Shown: positions 8,245-17,225 of the stretch, piece by piece
How the letters are laid out: every line of letters begins with the position of its first letter
Position numbering within the stretch: the first letter of the stretch is position 1
Assembly (NCBI GenBank): GCA_965206315.1
Contig: OZ242210.1
Span: 248,001 to 312,000 of the forward strand
DNA: 64,000 bases
Reading direction: 5' to 3'
From: Bin16 sp965206315
GTDB lineage: Bacteria; Chloroflexota; Dehalococcoidia; Lucifugimonadales; Australimonadaceae
The notes under the pieces: model-generated
Seen by the model: only the letters and a program-made list of their open reading frames with translations
Told to the model about the DNA's origin: nothing
Database searches by the model: none
Translations under genes and position numbers: made by a program

Positions 8245-8799
8245 TCAGCGTTCCTCTGCCATCTTTGCGTCCTCCCCGAGCTCGCGGTCTACGAGGTCGA
8301 ACGGCAACGGTCCCGCGCCGGCAGTGTCCGCGGCGCCTCCGCCTGCGGCAACAGCGGCAGGCTCGGTCACCGGACGCGCACGCATGTTTCGTATCGTAAA
8401 GAAGACGGCGGCGGCGCCAAGCAGGAGCGCAAGCGGCGGGACGAGCCAGGCGAGGAGGGAGAACCCGCGCGTCGGGGGCGACGCCAGGATGCCCTCGCCA
8501 TACGATTGTACGAGGCTGTCCATGATGGCGTCGTCCGATGCGCCGTTGCGCAGTTGCGCCTGGATCGCCGTACGCATGGCCTCGGCGATAGGGGCGTTCG
8601 ATTCGTCGATCGTCTGGCCCGCGCATTGAGGACACATGACGCCGGAGTAGATGCGCTGGGCGCGTTCCTCCAGATCGGGAGGGAGTTCCTCATACGTCTG
8701 AGCGCTCACGGGGGCAATCGACATAACGGAGAGAACGGCACACGCCAGCAGAAGCGTGGCGGTGCGACCGAGGCGCAGATTGGTGTGTGTGCTTCTCAC
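8245..8799 (-). CDS. ccmH: Cytochrome c maturation thiol protein CcmH (CcmH/CycL/NrfF)
   Basis: This 184-residue protein has a signal peptide (cleavage near VSA-QT, residue 33). A small three-helix thioredox domain carries CPQCAGQTIDES, the family's redox CxxC. A transmembrane helix follows (about 115-137), then a short cytoplasmic tail. CcmH reduces or binds apocytochrome cysteines before haem ligation by CcmF. The usual LRCPxCQ form is changed to VMCPQCAG. It lies 35 bases after actE and 4 bases before ccmF. Confidence 0.9.
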   Translation of the reverse strand: MRSTHTNLRLGRTATLLLACAVLSVMSIAPVSAQTYEELPPDLEERAQRIYSGVMCPQCAGQTIDESNAPIAEAMRTAIQAQLRNGASDDAIMDSLVQSYGEGILASPPTRGFSLLAWLVPPLALLLGAAAVFFTIRNMRARPVTEPAAVAAGGGAADTAGAGPLPFDLVDRELGEDAKMAEER

Positions 8800-8834
8800 G
8801 GCAGCCGTCGCCGGGCGGCTCGAGGCCGCACGCG

Positions 8835-9497
8835 CTAGAGCTGCCCCCGCAGCCGGAGAAGGTCGAGGGTGCGCTGCTCTTCCGGGATATCGTTGATCGA
8901 CTCGAGCACGGCCTGCCTCTCAGTGACGGTCGCGTCGATGAGCGTGACGAGCGCCCAGCGGTCCTCTACCGAGAGCAGGGGTTCGAACGCGGGCATGAAC
9001 CCCTTGCCGCCGGAGATGTTGCCGAATGTCTCACCGGCGCTTACTTCGGTCGTGCCGGTATCGCGGATGACTATGACGCCCTCGCCGTCGCCGAACGCGG
9101 GAGGACGAGTGACGTTGTATTCGCTGAGCAAGTTGCCCACGTAGCCGTCGCCACCCCCGGTGAGGCCGTGGCAGACCGAGCAGTTCTGCTTGTAGAGCAG
9201 GGCGCCGCGGTGCATTGCAAGGGGGTCGCCGGCAAGCGGGTTCTCCAGCTCCGCGATGTTCTCGATCTCGTCAACGGAGATATAGCCGCCCTCCACCGGG
9301 TAGGAGTCCTCGGGCGGCAGGAAGCGAGGGGGCTCCTGCGACTTCTGCGTCTGGTTGTAGTGCATCTCCTGGAAGACGTCGATCGGGTACGAACCCGTGG
9401 AGCGGAAGGGGTCTCCCGGTGAGCACGCAGCAGCGACTGCCGCCAAAGCGACGGCGGCGGCCAGCAGCAGAAGGGTGTTGCGGCGGCGGATCTGCAC
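8835..9497 (-). CDS. actE: Alternative complex III monohaem cytochrome c lipoprotein ActE
   Basis: This 220-residue exported lipoprotein has a short basic N-terminus and a hydrophobic segment ending in a lipobox (VAAAC, Cys about 25). A cytochrome c domain follows with one CSVCH haem site and a later Met ligand candidate (GFMPAF). ActE passes electrons from the complex to the terminal oxidase or a soluble carrier. A longer frame runs upstream to 9593 but overlaps actD. I place the start at GTG 9497, eight bases after the actD stop, which gives a proper signal peptide. Confidence 0.88.
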   Translation of the reverse strand: MQIRRRNTLLLLAAAVALAAVAAACSPGDPFRSTGSYPIDVFQEMHYNQTQKSQEPPRFLPPEDSYPVEGGYISVDEIENIAELENPLAGDPLAMHRGALLYKQNCSVCHGLTGGGDGYVGNLLSEYNVTRPPAFGDGEGVIVIRDTGTTEVSAGETFGNISGGKGFMPAFEPLLSVEDRWALVTLIDATVTERQAVLESINDIPEEQRTLDLLRLRGQL

Positions 9498-9504
9498 GGG
9501 TTGC

Positions 9505-10017
9505 CTAGCCCTCTTCCCTCTTGATCTCTTCGGCGCCCGCTCCCTGGAGCGCAGACTCAGCGGCGGAGGCGCGTTCCTCAGGGCAGTCGACAATGATGCC
9601 GATGTAGCCCTCGGTGATGCGCTCGTCGTAGAGGCCCAGCTTGCGGCGCGGCAGTCGGGACTCGAAGAGCACGCCGAGCACCGTGAAGATGATGGCTCCG
9701 AGCATCGTGTTCTCGTACATGATGATGGTCATCGGCGGGATGCTGAGGAGGGGTTTGCCTCCGGTGACCAGCGGGTAGGAGATCTGCGTGCCGGCCGTCC
9801 ACAGCAGGCCGATGGCGAAGCCGACGAGCGCGCCCACGAGGGGGAACATGTACAGCCGCATCTCCGGCTCGTGTTCGCCGAAGGAACCCTCGGGGAACGG
9901 GCTGCCGGAGTAGACGTCCAGGTCTTCAACGGGGAAGCCGTCTTCCTTGAGCTTGGTCATGGCCCCTGCGGCTTGTTCAGGGTCCTGGAACAGCCCCATC
10001 AGTTTCGTGTTTGCCAT
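9505..10017 (-). CDS. actD: Alternative complex III subunit ActD (DUF3341)
   Basis: This 170-residue membrane protein has an N-terminal soluble domain starting MANTKLMGLFQDPEQAA. Two transmembrane helices follow (about 56-78 and 99-120), then a short soluble tail containing IVDCPEE. This is the DUF3341 pattern of ActD, an integral subunit that contacts the NrfD-type subunits. It lies between actC and actE, as in known act operons. A 22-base gap separates it from actC. Confidence 0.9.
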   Translation of the reverse strand: MANTKLMGLFQDPEQAAGAMTKLKEDGFPVEDLDVYSGSPFPEGSFGEHEPEMRLYMFPLVGALVGFAIGLLWTAGTQISYPLVTGGKPLLSIPPMTIIMYENTMLGAIIFTVLGVLFESRLPRRKLGLYDERITEGYIGIIVDCPEERASAAESALQGAGAEEIKREEG

Positions 10018-10039
10018 CGAACTCTCCTCACTCCGCCTG

Positions 10040-11413
10040 CTAGTGCTCTTTCACCAAAGCAGGGACCACGCGGTCGCCGACCTTGACCTCGTCTATCAGT
10101 TTCTGGCCTTCCTTCTCCTCCCAGATGGGAATGAGCGGGAAGAACTTGCTGAACATCATCAGGAGGAACGCCACCAGCGCGATGGAGCCCACGATCAGCG
10201 TCACCTCCACTGCACTCGGGCGGTACGTGTCGTAGGTGAACACCCACGGCCCCTTCCGCATGAGCGCGGGCACGATGATGATGAGACGTTCCAGGAACAT
10301 GCCGACGTTCACCAAGAGGCTCGTCCAGAGCATCCAGGTGAAGCTCCGTCTAACGCGCCGGAACATCCATAACGGCACCGGGATGATGTACGAGCAGACG
10401 ATGAACACCAGGAACAGCCAGCTCCACGGCGGCTCGAAGAGGCGGAGGTGCCATACGGTCATCTCCTGCTCCTCGCGCAGCCACAGGGCAAAGACCAGGT
10501 CCAACCAGAAGAAGAAGAGCCACGCGGTGGCGACCACGATGAGCAGCCTGGCCACAGCGTCGATGTGCTCTTCCCAGATGAAGTTCTCCAGCTTGTACAG
10601 CTTCCGCATCAGGATCATGAGCGTCACGACCGCCGACACACCCGAGTGCACGGCGCCGATAACGAAGTACGGCGCGAAGACGGTCACGTGCCACGACGGG
10701 ACGAGGCTCACGCCGAAGTCCCACGACACGATGCTGTGCACGGAGACGAACACCGGCAGGATGAGGGCCGAGAGCAGGATGCCCGCGATGCCCTGCAGCT
10801 TCCACTGCCTCGGGTTGCCGTGCCAGCCGAGCGCCAGGATGCCGTACACGGTACGGCGCCAGCCGGTACTGCGGTCGCGGATGATGGCGAGGTCGGGTAT
10901 GAGCGCGGTGTAGACGAACAGCGAGCTGGACGTGAGGTAGGTGATGATGGCGGTGGGGTCCCACACCAGCGGAGAGCGTACGTCCGGCCAGATGCCGCGC
11001 GCCCAGTCGTACGGGAACACCCAGTAGAAGATGCGCCAAGGCCTGCCTGCGTGGATGAGCGGCTGCAGCAAGGAGGTCATCAGCGCGAAGACCGTCATGG
11101 TCTCCGCCGCGCGCACCATCGGCCTGCGCCACTCCGCCTGGCTCAGCCGCAGGATGGCGGAGATCATCACGCCCGCGTGGCTGATGCCGACCCAGAAGAT
11201 GAAGTTGGTGATGAAGAAGCCCCAGAAGATGGGCTGCTGCAAGCCGGTGACACCCAACCCCTGGTTCATCATGAAGCCGAACGCGCTCGCGGCGCCGGCG
11301 ACGATGAGCCCCAGGATGGAGACGATAACGACCCACCACATGGGCGTCCTGAGGACGACGTCCAGGAGTTCCCTGTTTATCTGTGCGTCGGTTAGCGTTC
11401 TGCGGTAATACAT
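10040..11413 (-). CDS. actC: Alternative complex III quinol-binding subunit ActC (NrfD/PsrC family)
   Basis: This 457-residue protein has about ten transmembrane helices. It shows ActC-type segments: FWVGISHAGVMISAILRL, HAGRPWRIFYWVFPYDW, WDPTAIITYLTSS and SVHSIVSWDFGVS followed by PSWHVT. The conserved His/Asp residues in these loops line the quinol site and proton path in solved ACIII structures. I assign ActC to this gene rather than the upstream paralogue because of these segments. It transfers menaquinol electrons toward the iron-sulfur and haem subunits. Confidence 0.9.
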   Translation of the reverse strand: MYYRRTLTDAQINRELLDVVLRTPMWWVVIVSILGLIVAGAASAFGFMMNQGLGVTGLQQPIFWGFFITNFIFWVGISHAGVMISAILRLSQAEWRRPMVRAAETMTVFALMTSLLQPLIHAGRPWRIFYWVFPYDWARGIWPDVRSPLVWDPTAIITYLTSSSLFVYTALIPDLAIIRDRSTGWRRTVYGILALGWHGNPRQWKLQGIAGILLSALILPVFVSVHSIVSWDFGVSLVPSWHVTVFAPYFVIGAVHSGVSAVVTLMILMRKLYKLENFIWEEHIDAVARLLIVVATAWLFFFWLDLVFALWLREEQEMTVWHLRLFEPPWSWLFLVFIVCSYIIPVPLWMFRRVRRSFTWMLWTSLLVNVGMFLERLIIIVPALMRKGPWVFTYDTYRPSAVEVTLIVGSIALVAFLLMMFSKFFPLIPIWEEKEGQKLIDEVKVGDRVVPALVKEH

Positions 11414-11438
11414 CCGGCTGTTGTCCGTGCCTGTGCGG

Positions 11439-12818
11439 CTAGTGCGACTTGGCTATCACTCTTGCGTAGCGGTTCAGGTAACGCCTCACCTTCACGAGTC
11501 TGAGTCCTTCGCCGACCTCCCAGATGGAGACCACCGGGATGATCTTGCTGACGAGCATGAAGAGCAGCACGCATCCGGAGATCGCACCGACCATGATGAG
11601 CAGGTCCGGCGCGTCGGGCCACTGCGTTGCAGGGCGGGGGTGCATCACGTGCTGGCTCGGGTCTGCGACCGAGAAGGCCGAGACGTAGAGCCGCACCTGG
11701 TTCACGAGCGCTCCGATGACCACGCCCGTGCCAACGAGCGCGGGGCCCCATACGCTGCGGCGCACGGGGTTCCATACCAGTGCAATGAGCGGGCCGATGA
11801 AGTTGAGGAAGAAGGAGATCATCAACGCACCGCGGTACTCGTCCAGCACCAGCAGGCGGATGACCTCGCTCTCGCCGGGCTGGCGTCCGTACCAGAAGGT
11901 GATGAAGCTCGCCCACCAGAAGTAGAACCAGAGCAGGGAGAACGCCAGCAACGGCTTGGAAAGCGCCCAGAACTGCTCCACGCTGAAGTACTTCTCATAG
12001 TTCCCCAACCGGCGCATCAGGTACATGGTGAGCAGGGTCATGCCCACCGCGCCCTGCAGGCCGTTGACCACCACCGTCGCGGGGATGATGGCGTCCTTCA
12101 ACCCCGGTATCAGGCCGTGGTGGAAGTCCGAGATCATGAGCGTCTGCACGAGTGGATACGTGAGCAGGTACATCGCCCCGGCGAGCAGCGAACCCTGGTA
12201 GAGCACGCGCCACTGACGGACACCGCCGACCCACCCAAGCGACAGCCACTTGATGACGCGTTGGCGCTGGGAGGCGGGGAGGTGGTCCCGCGCCGCCGCG
12301 AGATCAGGCAGGGCAACGGCCCACAGCAGGGTGAGGCCGATGAACACCAGCGTGCCATAGCCGATGATGTCCCACACTCCGGGCGCGCCCAGCGGGAACT
12401 CGAACCAGATGGTGTACCTGCCGTTGATGGAAGGCAGTGCAATGAGCGCGGGGATGAGCATGAGGACGACGAGCAGGCCGGTAATGGCCATGTTCTCTGT
12501 CACGCGCGTAAGGGGCCGTCGCCAGTTCGCCTTCGCGAGACGCAGCCCTGCCGAGATGACCGGCATGGCGGTGAACGTGGTAACGATGAAGGCAAGCGTC
12601 GCTACGAGGTAACCCCAGTTGGCGCGGTTCTCGTCGCTGAACCCTTCCGACAGGCGGATGATGAACCCAACCACCCCAAGGACGAACAGGAACGCGAGCA
12701 CCGTCACCCAGCCCCAGTACCGGTGACCCAGGTCCTGGAAGCGGCCGAGCACGTCCCTCGCGACGTCCTGATGCGTCGGGAGAGGGCCGGCCGTGAGTTC
12801 GTGTTCGCCGTTATGCAT
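11439..12818 (-). CDS. actF: Second NrfD/PsrC-type membrane subunit of alternative complex III (ActF-like)
   Basis: This 459-residue polytopic protein is paralogous to ActC, with about ten helices after an N-terminal arm. Typical stretches are WRRPLTRVTENMAI, IPALIALPSINGRYTIWFEF and FSLLWFYFWWASFITFWYG. Acidic and His residues within helices could support proton movement. In described act clusters the second NrfD-like subunit is ActF; here it precedes ActC instead of following ActE. The start overlaps the actB2 stop by 8 bases. The family call is sure; the F label is less so. Confidence 0.8.
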   Translation of the reverse strand: MHNGEHELTAGPLPTHQDVARDVLGRFQDLGHRYWGWVTVLAFLFVLGVVGFIIRLSEGFSDENRANWGYLVATLAFIVTTFTAMPVISAGLRLAKANWRRPLTRVTENMAITGLLVVLMLIPALIALPSINGRYTIWFEFPLGAPGVWDIIGYGTLVFIGLTLLWAVALPDLAAARDHLPASQRQRVIKWLSLGWVGGVRQWRVLYQGSLLAGAMYLLTYPLVQTLMISDFHHGLIPGLKDAIIPATVVVNGLQGAVGMTLLTMYLMRRLGNYEKYFSVEQFWALSKPLLAFSLLWFYFWWASFITFWYGRQPGESEVIRLLVLDEYRGALMISFFLNFIGPLIALVWNPVRRSVWGPALVGTGVVIGALVNQVRLYVSAFSVADPSQHVMHPRPATQWPDAPDLLIMVGAISGCVLLFMLVSKIIPVVSIWEVGEGLRLVKVRRYLNRYARVIAKSH

Positions 12819-13521
12819 GAGCGTCTACCTGCTTCAGGTACTTCACGCTGGGGTTGGTGCCAAGTCCTTCCAACACACGGAAGGCGCGCTCGTCCTCCCA
12901 CTTCTGCGAGACGCGAGAGCCAGGGTTGTTGAGGTTGCCGAACGTCATGGCGTCGGTCGGGCACGCCTGCACGCACGCGGGGTTGAATGCCTGGTCCTCC
13001 ACCTCCTTGCCACCCCGGGTGCTCCGGCGGATGCGCTGGATGCAGAAGGTGCACTTCTCCATGATGCCGCGCGTCCGCACCGTAACGTCCGGGTTCAACT
13101 GGTTCCGGAGGTCTTCGGGCCAGACCGGCTCCCAGTAGTTGAACAGCCGGGCGTGGTACGGGCAGTTGTTGCCGCAGAAGCGTGTGCCCACACAGCGGTT
13201 GTACACCTGTACGTTCAGTCCCTCGTTGTTGTGGTAGGTCGCATATACCGGGCAGACAGACTCGCACGGGGCGTTGTCGCAGTGCTGGCAGAGCACCGGC
13301 AGGAAGCGCGCCTTGATGTCCGGGTAGTCGCCTTCCCAGTAGCGCTCCACGCGTATCCACTCAATGGCCCGACCGTCGAGGAAGGCGGTCTGATCGTTGA
13401 GCGGGATGTTGTTCTCAGACTGACAGGCGATGACGCATGCCTGGCAACCGGTGCAGCGGTCCAGGTCTATGACCATCCCCCATTTGTGTTCTGCCCGTGT
13501 GCTCTGTGTACGCGTCGCCAT
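12811..13521 (-). CDS. actB2: Alternative complex III iron-sulfur subunit (ActB2 half)
   Basis: This 236-residue ferredoxin-like protein has the dicluster pattern of NrfC/HybA. Cys groups are CTGCQACVIAC, CQHCDNAPCESVC, CVGTRFCGNNC and CTFC with CVQAC. That predicts several [4Fe-4S]/[3Fe-4S] centres carrying electrons from quinol to ActA. In Rhodothermus and Flavobacterium this domain is the C-terminal half of one ActB polypeptide; here it is a separate gene. The start is ATG 13521 with AGGA upstream; a longer frame to 13569 overlaps actB1. Confidence 0.88.
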   Translation of the reverse strand: MATRTQSTRAEHKWGMVIDLDRCTGCQACVIACQSENNIPLNDQTAFLDGRAIEWIRVERYWEGDYPDIKARFLPVLCQHCDNAPCESVCPVYATYHNNEGLNVQVYNRCVGTRFCGNNCPYHARLFNYWEPVWPEDLRNQLNPDVTVRTRGIMEKCTFCIQRIRRSTRGGKEVEDQAFNPACVQACPTDAMTFGNLNNPGSRVSQKWEDERAFRVLEGLGTNPSVKYLKQVDAHA

Positions 13522-13534
13522 GAAGTCCTGTTTC

Positions 13535-15754
13535 CTATGCCTTGTGCACGAATATGAGTTCTTCGCCATGGAGCTGGCGGGCGGGCTCGAGGCCTTCCAA
13601 CTTCGGAATCACCCTCGTCCGGGTGGTGCCGGAGATGCGGACGCGGGTGCCGCCCCAGGCGAATGCCCCGGTCTCTGCATCTTCCGCAGGCTCCAGTATG
13701 TCCAGCACGTTCGCACCGCGCCGTGCCGCGTAACTCGTAAAGGCCCGGTGACCCTGGCCCATGGGCACAGCGGCCACGTCGGGAGGCGTGGCGGGGTTGA
13801 CGTAGACCGGCACGCGGATGGTGCGGCCCGTAGACGACTCCACGATGACGACGTCGTTGTTCTTGAGCCCCATCTCATCGGCGGTGTGCGGGTTGAGCTC
13901 CACCCACGTGTCCCACGCCGCGCTGGTGAGGGGGTCCGGCGCCGACTGTGCCCACGGGAGATGCGCGTACTGTCCTGCGCCTACTCCGATGCCCTCGAAC
14001 GGCACGAGGTGGAGCGGGTAGCGGTCCGGATCAGCCGATGAAACCGCCGGCGCGCTCCTCGCAAGTTCAGGCAGAGCAGGCCGTGAGCCGTCCGCCGTTG
14101 CACCCGTGTCCCACCAACCGCCGCGCTCCAGCGTTCGCTTCCAGAACTCCGCGAACGTGGGCTGCACGACGGAGCCGCGTCCCCGCTCGTGCAGGTCCTG
14201 CGCGAGCGAGCGCACTGCCTCACGCATGTTCTCCCACGGCAGACCGGGCAGGCCGAGTTGACTCCCTGTCTGCAGCAGAACGTCGCCGAAGCTCAGCGTG
14301 TCGTGGAAGCGGTTCACCGCAGGCTGCTGGAAGCCGATGGTCGTGTAGCCGGGGCCGGGGTTCGGCTCGTCCGTGCCCCACTCTTCCAACGGGGTGTGGC
14401 ACGGCAGGATGAGGTCGGCAAGCTCGCTCGTCTCATCGAGGAAGCTGGAGAAGCTGACGATAGTGTCGACGCTGCGCAGCGCGCCACGGGCATCGAGCGC
14501 ACCGGGCAGGCCGTAGGCCAGATCCGACTCGCGCACGAGCACGGCGGTGATGTCGCCGGAGCGCATGTCGGCGAGCGTCTGCTTCCATTCACGCAGCGAG
14601 GCAGAACTGACCCGCCCGCTGATCGGTTCAGGGTTGAAAACGAGTCCGCCGGAACGGTTCACCGACCCCACGAGCGCATTGAGCGCGTAGACCGCAAGCA
14701 TGTTGAACAGGCCGTTCGCCTGGGCTGCCGCCGGGCCGCCCCCGATAACGAGTGCGGGGTGATGCTTCTTGTCCGCCAGTTCGTGGGCCAGTTCGGAGAT
14801 AACGTGCGCATCAACACCGATGCGCGCCGCTACCCGCTCAGGAGCGAAAGCCTGCAACGCCCTCGCGCCGTGCCCTCCGGTCAACTCGGACGCCGCGTCC
14901 GAGTCCGCCGTGCCTTCGTCGATCATCGTGTACGCGATCGACATCGCCAGCAGCCCCTCTGAACCGGGGGTTGCGTACACCCAGTGGTCGGCGGCTGCCG
15001 CCGTGGTGGAGTAACGTGCGCCGACGTGCACCAGGCGTCCGCGCGAGCGGCCATCGCCCTGGCGGAACTCGCCGTAGCCGCGCGAGAAATGCGTGGGGTT
15101 GACCCACGTGCCCAGGAAGTCGGCGCCGAAGTTGAGTATGTAGCTCGCGTGCGCGATGTCGAAGTCGGGTTGCGCGTTCTGGCCATAGAGCTGACGCAGC
15201 GCCTCCCGGGCAACGCTCTCGCAGCCGAGCGCGTCGAAGCCCTGGAGCCGTATGCCGGAGCCGTCTGCGAACGCCTGCACGACATCGGCGGCACGCCCAC
15301 GCAGCAACGGGGTCGTGAGCAGCACCTCGTTCGGGTCGCGGTCGCTGATGATGGCGGCGAGCCGCTCGATGCCCTCGGTCCAGTCGATACTGCGGAACGG
15401 CCCGCCCTTGGCGATACGGAGCAGCGGGTGCTTGATCCTGTCAGGATGGTAGAGCGCCTGCAGCAGGGCCTCGGCACGGATGCCGTGCTTGCCGGTGTTT
15501 ACCGGATGGTCCGGGTTGCCTTCTATCTTCTTGGCACGGCCTTCCATCACCCGGACGAGCAGTCCTTCGCTCGCCAGACCGAGTTGGGCAGCAGTGGCGT
15601 AGTAGTTGTCTCTGCCGGTGACGAGGTCTTCCGGCATCTCGACGGGGCTCTGGACCTGGATCTCGTGGTCCGGTACCCGGCAGCCGTTGAAGACGACAGC
15701 GCCGATGCCGGTCACGCCCGCCCATTTGAGAAACTGTCTGCGAGTCAGCGCCAT
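13535..15754 (-). CDS. actB1: Alternative complex III molybdopterin-oxidoreductase-like subunit (ActB1 half)
   Basis: This 739-residue exported protein has a Tat signal (TRRQFLKWAG). Its fold is that of DMSO-reductase-family enzymes, with the C-terminal beta-barrel (GLKNNDVVIVESSTGR). The N-terminal Cys cluster for a [4Fe-4S] centre is absent, and no Cys/Ser/Sec ligand for molybdenum is evident. This matches ActB, which is structural and carries no cofactor in this half. It is separated from the ferredoxin half by 13 bases, so the usual fusion is split. It follows actA by 9 bases. Confidence 0.88.
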   Translation of the reverse strand: MALTRRQFLKWAGVTGIGAVVFNGCRVPDHEIQVQSPVEMPEDLVTGRDNYYATAAQLGLASEGLLVRVMEGRAKKIEGNPDHPVNTGKHGIRAEALLQALYHPDRIKHPLLRIAKGGPFRSIDWTEGIERLAAIISDRDPNEVLLTTPLLRGRAADVVQAFADGSGIRLQGFDALGCESVAREALRQLYGQNAQPDFDIAHASYILNFGADFLGTWVNPTHFSRGYGEFRQGDGRSRGRLVHVGARYSTTAAAADHWVYATPGSEGLLAMSIAYTMIDEGTADSDAASELTGGHGARALQAFAPERVAARIGVDAHVISELAHELADKKHHPALVIGGGPAAAQANGLFNMLAVYALNALVGSVNRSGGLVFNPEPISGRVSSASLREWKQTLADMRSGDITAVLVRESDLAYGLPGALDARGALRSVDTIVSFSSFLDETSELADLILPCHTPLEEWGTDEPNPGPGYTTIGFQQPAVNRFHDTLSFGDVLLQTGSQLGLPGLPWENMREAVRSLAQDLHERGRGSVVQPTFAEFWKRTLERGGWWDTGATADGSRPALPELARSAPAVSSADPDRYPLHLVPFEGIGVGAGQYAHLPWAQSAPDPLTSAAWDTWVELNPHTADEMGLKNNDVVIVESSTGRTIRVPVYVNPATPPDVAAVPMGQGHRAFTSYAARRGANVLDILEPAEDAETGAFAWGGTRVRISGTTRTRVIPKLEGLEPARQLHGEELIFVHKA

Positions 15755-15763
15755 TCGTTCTTC

Positions 15764-16339
15764 CTAGTAGTGGCACGTTGTGCAATCGGTCGGTGCACTG
15801 TATTCGCGGTGACAGTCGACGCAATCGCGCATCTTCAAGTTACGGACCTGCTCGACGACCTCCATGCTCGCGACGTCTCCGTGGCACGTGGAGCAGGGGA
15901 AGCCTTGCTGGATATGCGGGGCGTGCACGAACTGCACGTGGTCGGGAAGACGATGAACACGCACCCAGTTGACGGGATCGGGCCCTTCCAGCGGGTCTCC
16001 TATGAGTTTGGCTATCTCAGTTTCAGCCGTGGGTGAGGAGGACTGCTCGCCCGTGATGCGGGTGAAGTCATGGCAGAACTGGCACTGCGCCACGGCAGGG
16101 ACGGTGGCCGCCTCCTCCGTGGAGACGGTGCGATGGCAGAACTGGCAGTCCAGTCCGGCAGTGGTCACGTGCACCGTGTGGGGGAACGCTATCGGCTGTG
16201 TGGGGCCGTCCCCGAAACCGAGAACGGCGGGAGGCTGTGCCCACCAGGCCTGTACGAAGAAGTAGGCCACGAAGGCGAGAACCAGAGCTGCAACGAGACC
16301 GATGACCGGAACAGCTATCTTGATCAGGGAGTTGCTCAT
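15764..16339 (-). CDS. actA: Alternative complex III pentahaem cytochrome c subunit ActA
   Basis: This protein of about 191 residues has one N-terminal transmembrane anchor (about 8-30). Five CxxCH haem motifs follow: CQFCH twice, CSTCH, CVDCH and CTTCH. Additional His residues are available as distal ligands. Five haems on a single anchor is the ActA signature; the subunit collects electrons from ActB. I prefer ATG 16339; a GTG three codons upstream is an alternative. The haems require the ccm genes at the far end of this operon. Confidence 0.92.
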   Translation of the reverse strand: MSNSLIKIAVPVIGLVAALVLAFVAYFFVQAWWAQPPAVLGFGDGPTQPIAFPHTVHVTTAGLDCQFCHRTVSTEEAATVPAVAQCQFCHDFTRITGEQSSSPTAETEIAKLIGDPLEGPDPVNWVRVHRLPDHVQFVHAPHIQQGFPCSTCHGDVASMEVVEQVRNLKMRDCVDCHREYSAPTDCTTCHY

Positions 16340-16365
16340 CGCCTGCACGCCGGGGTACCCCGGCC

Positions 16366-16668
16366 CTACTGCGCCCCCCTGTAGAACAGATCAGATATGA
16401 GGTCCAACCTTTCGATGAAGAGCGAGATGGCGTAGAACCCAAGCAGCAGGAAGAGGACCGCCCCTGCGTAGAGCGGGATACGGATGCGGCGAGCCACATG
16501 GGCGGGGATGTCGCGCGAGACAGCCAGGGACGGAATCATGCCGTGGGCAAGGAGCATGCACGCTCCGAAGCCAAGGGCCGAGCCGAGGAGGAACCAGAGC
16601 GCTGCAAGGAGATCAGCAGCAGCAGCCCAGTCGGATGCCGTCATGAACGTGGGGTCTGGGCCGGTCAT
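16366..16668 (-). CDS. Small two-helix membrane protein heading the act operon
   Basis: This 100-residue protein has two strong transmembrane segments (about 20-42 and 68-88). A short loop containing HGMIPSLAVSRD and RRIRIP joins them. It is the first gene of the alternative complex III operon, 17-26 bases before actA, and probably encodes an accessory or structural subunit comparable to the extra small subunits seen in some ACIII preparations. I could not match it to a named family. A second ATG lies at 16644. Confidence 0.65.
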   Translation of the reverse strand: MTGPDPTFMTASDWAAAADLLAALWFLLGSALGFGACMLLAHGMIPSLAVSRDIPAHVARRIRIPLYAGAVLFLLLGFYAISLFIERLDLISDLFYRGAQ

Positions 16669-16786
16669 TCACATCGTCCGAGGGCCTGGGTTTCAAACAG
16701 CGTCACCGGAAGCCCTGCCTGCTTCTGGATTGGGCGGAGAGACGCTGCGTGAACATACCATCGGCGATCCTCCCGCCAGGAAGAGC

Positions 16787-16816
16787 ACGTTAAACCACCT
16801 TCAGGGCAGGTGTCAA
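16787..16816 (-). promoter_or_regulatory. Putative promoter of the act-ccm operon
   Basis: On the minus strand a consensus -35 TTGACA (16816-16811) is followed by 18 bases and TAACGT (16792-16787). Transcription would begin near 16780, giving a leader of about 110 bases before the first ATG at 16668. Confidence 0.5.
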
Positions 16817-16852
16817 CAGTTTGTGATGAATTTCGCACACGGGCTGGACGAC

Positions 16853-16880
16853 TTGCAATCTACCGCTGTCCGCCTACAAT
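16853..16880 (+). promoter_or_regulatory. Putative promoter of the small Tat-signal protein
   Basis: TTGCAA (16853-16858), a 16-base spacer and TACAAT (16875-16880) precede the ATG at 16923. The act promoter lies back to back on the other strand, so this 250-base gap is a divergent promoter region. Confidence 0.45.
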
Positions 16881-16922
16881 TATCCGCCGTGGCCGGCCTG
16901 GCCGCAGGAGCGTAGCGGACGA

Positions 16923-17138
16923 ATGGCAGGATCGAACGAAACGACCGCCCGGAACACCGTGACCCGACGCGGCTTTCTGAAACGGGCAGCCCTGGTGGGA
17001 GCCGCGGCGTCGGCTCTGGGCATCCTCTCCAGAGGACGCATCGGCGGCATCGGGCAGCAAGGGCGCTCCACACCTGCCGACCTCCCCGGCGCAGGCTCCA
17101 TCTTCCAACCCAGAGGCGACACGCGGATCCAGCGCTGA
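16923..17138 (+). CDS. Small twin-arginine signal protein
   Basis: This 71-residue protein is almost entirely a Tat signal: TRRGFLKRAALVGAAASALGIL at 14-35, then a Gly-rich tail ending in SIFQPRGDTRIQR. It resembles the short Tat-targeted proteins found beside formate dehydrogenase genes, but no such genes are present here. It may serve as a membrane-inserted accessory to a Tat-exported complex; the divergent ActB1 is a Tat substrate. A GGAGCG ribosome site lies upstream. Confidence 0.55.
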   Translation: MAGSNETTARNTVTRRGFLKRAALVGAAASALGILSRGRIGGIGQQGRSTPADLPGAGSIFQPRGDTRIQR

Positions 17139-17225
17139 GCGCCACGAATCGCGCGTATTCCTGCTGATTCGCAAGGAACGCGTCGCAGATTTCCCCTCTC
17201 ACGGCGATTAACATTCCTCTAATCG

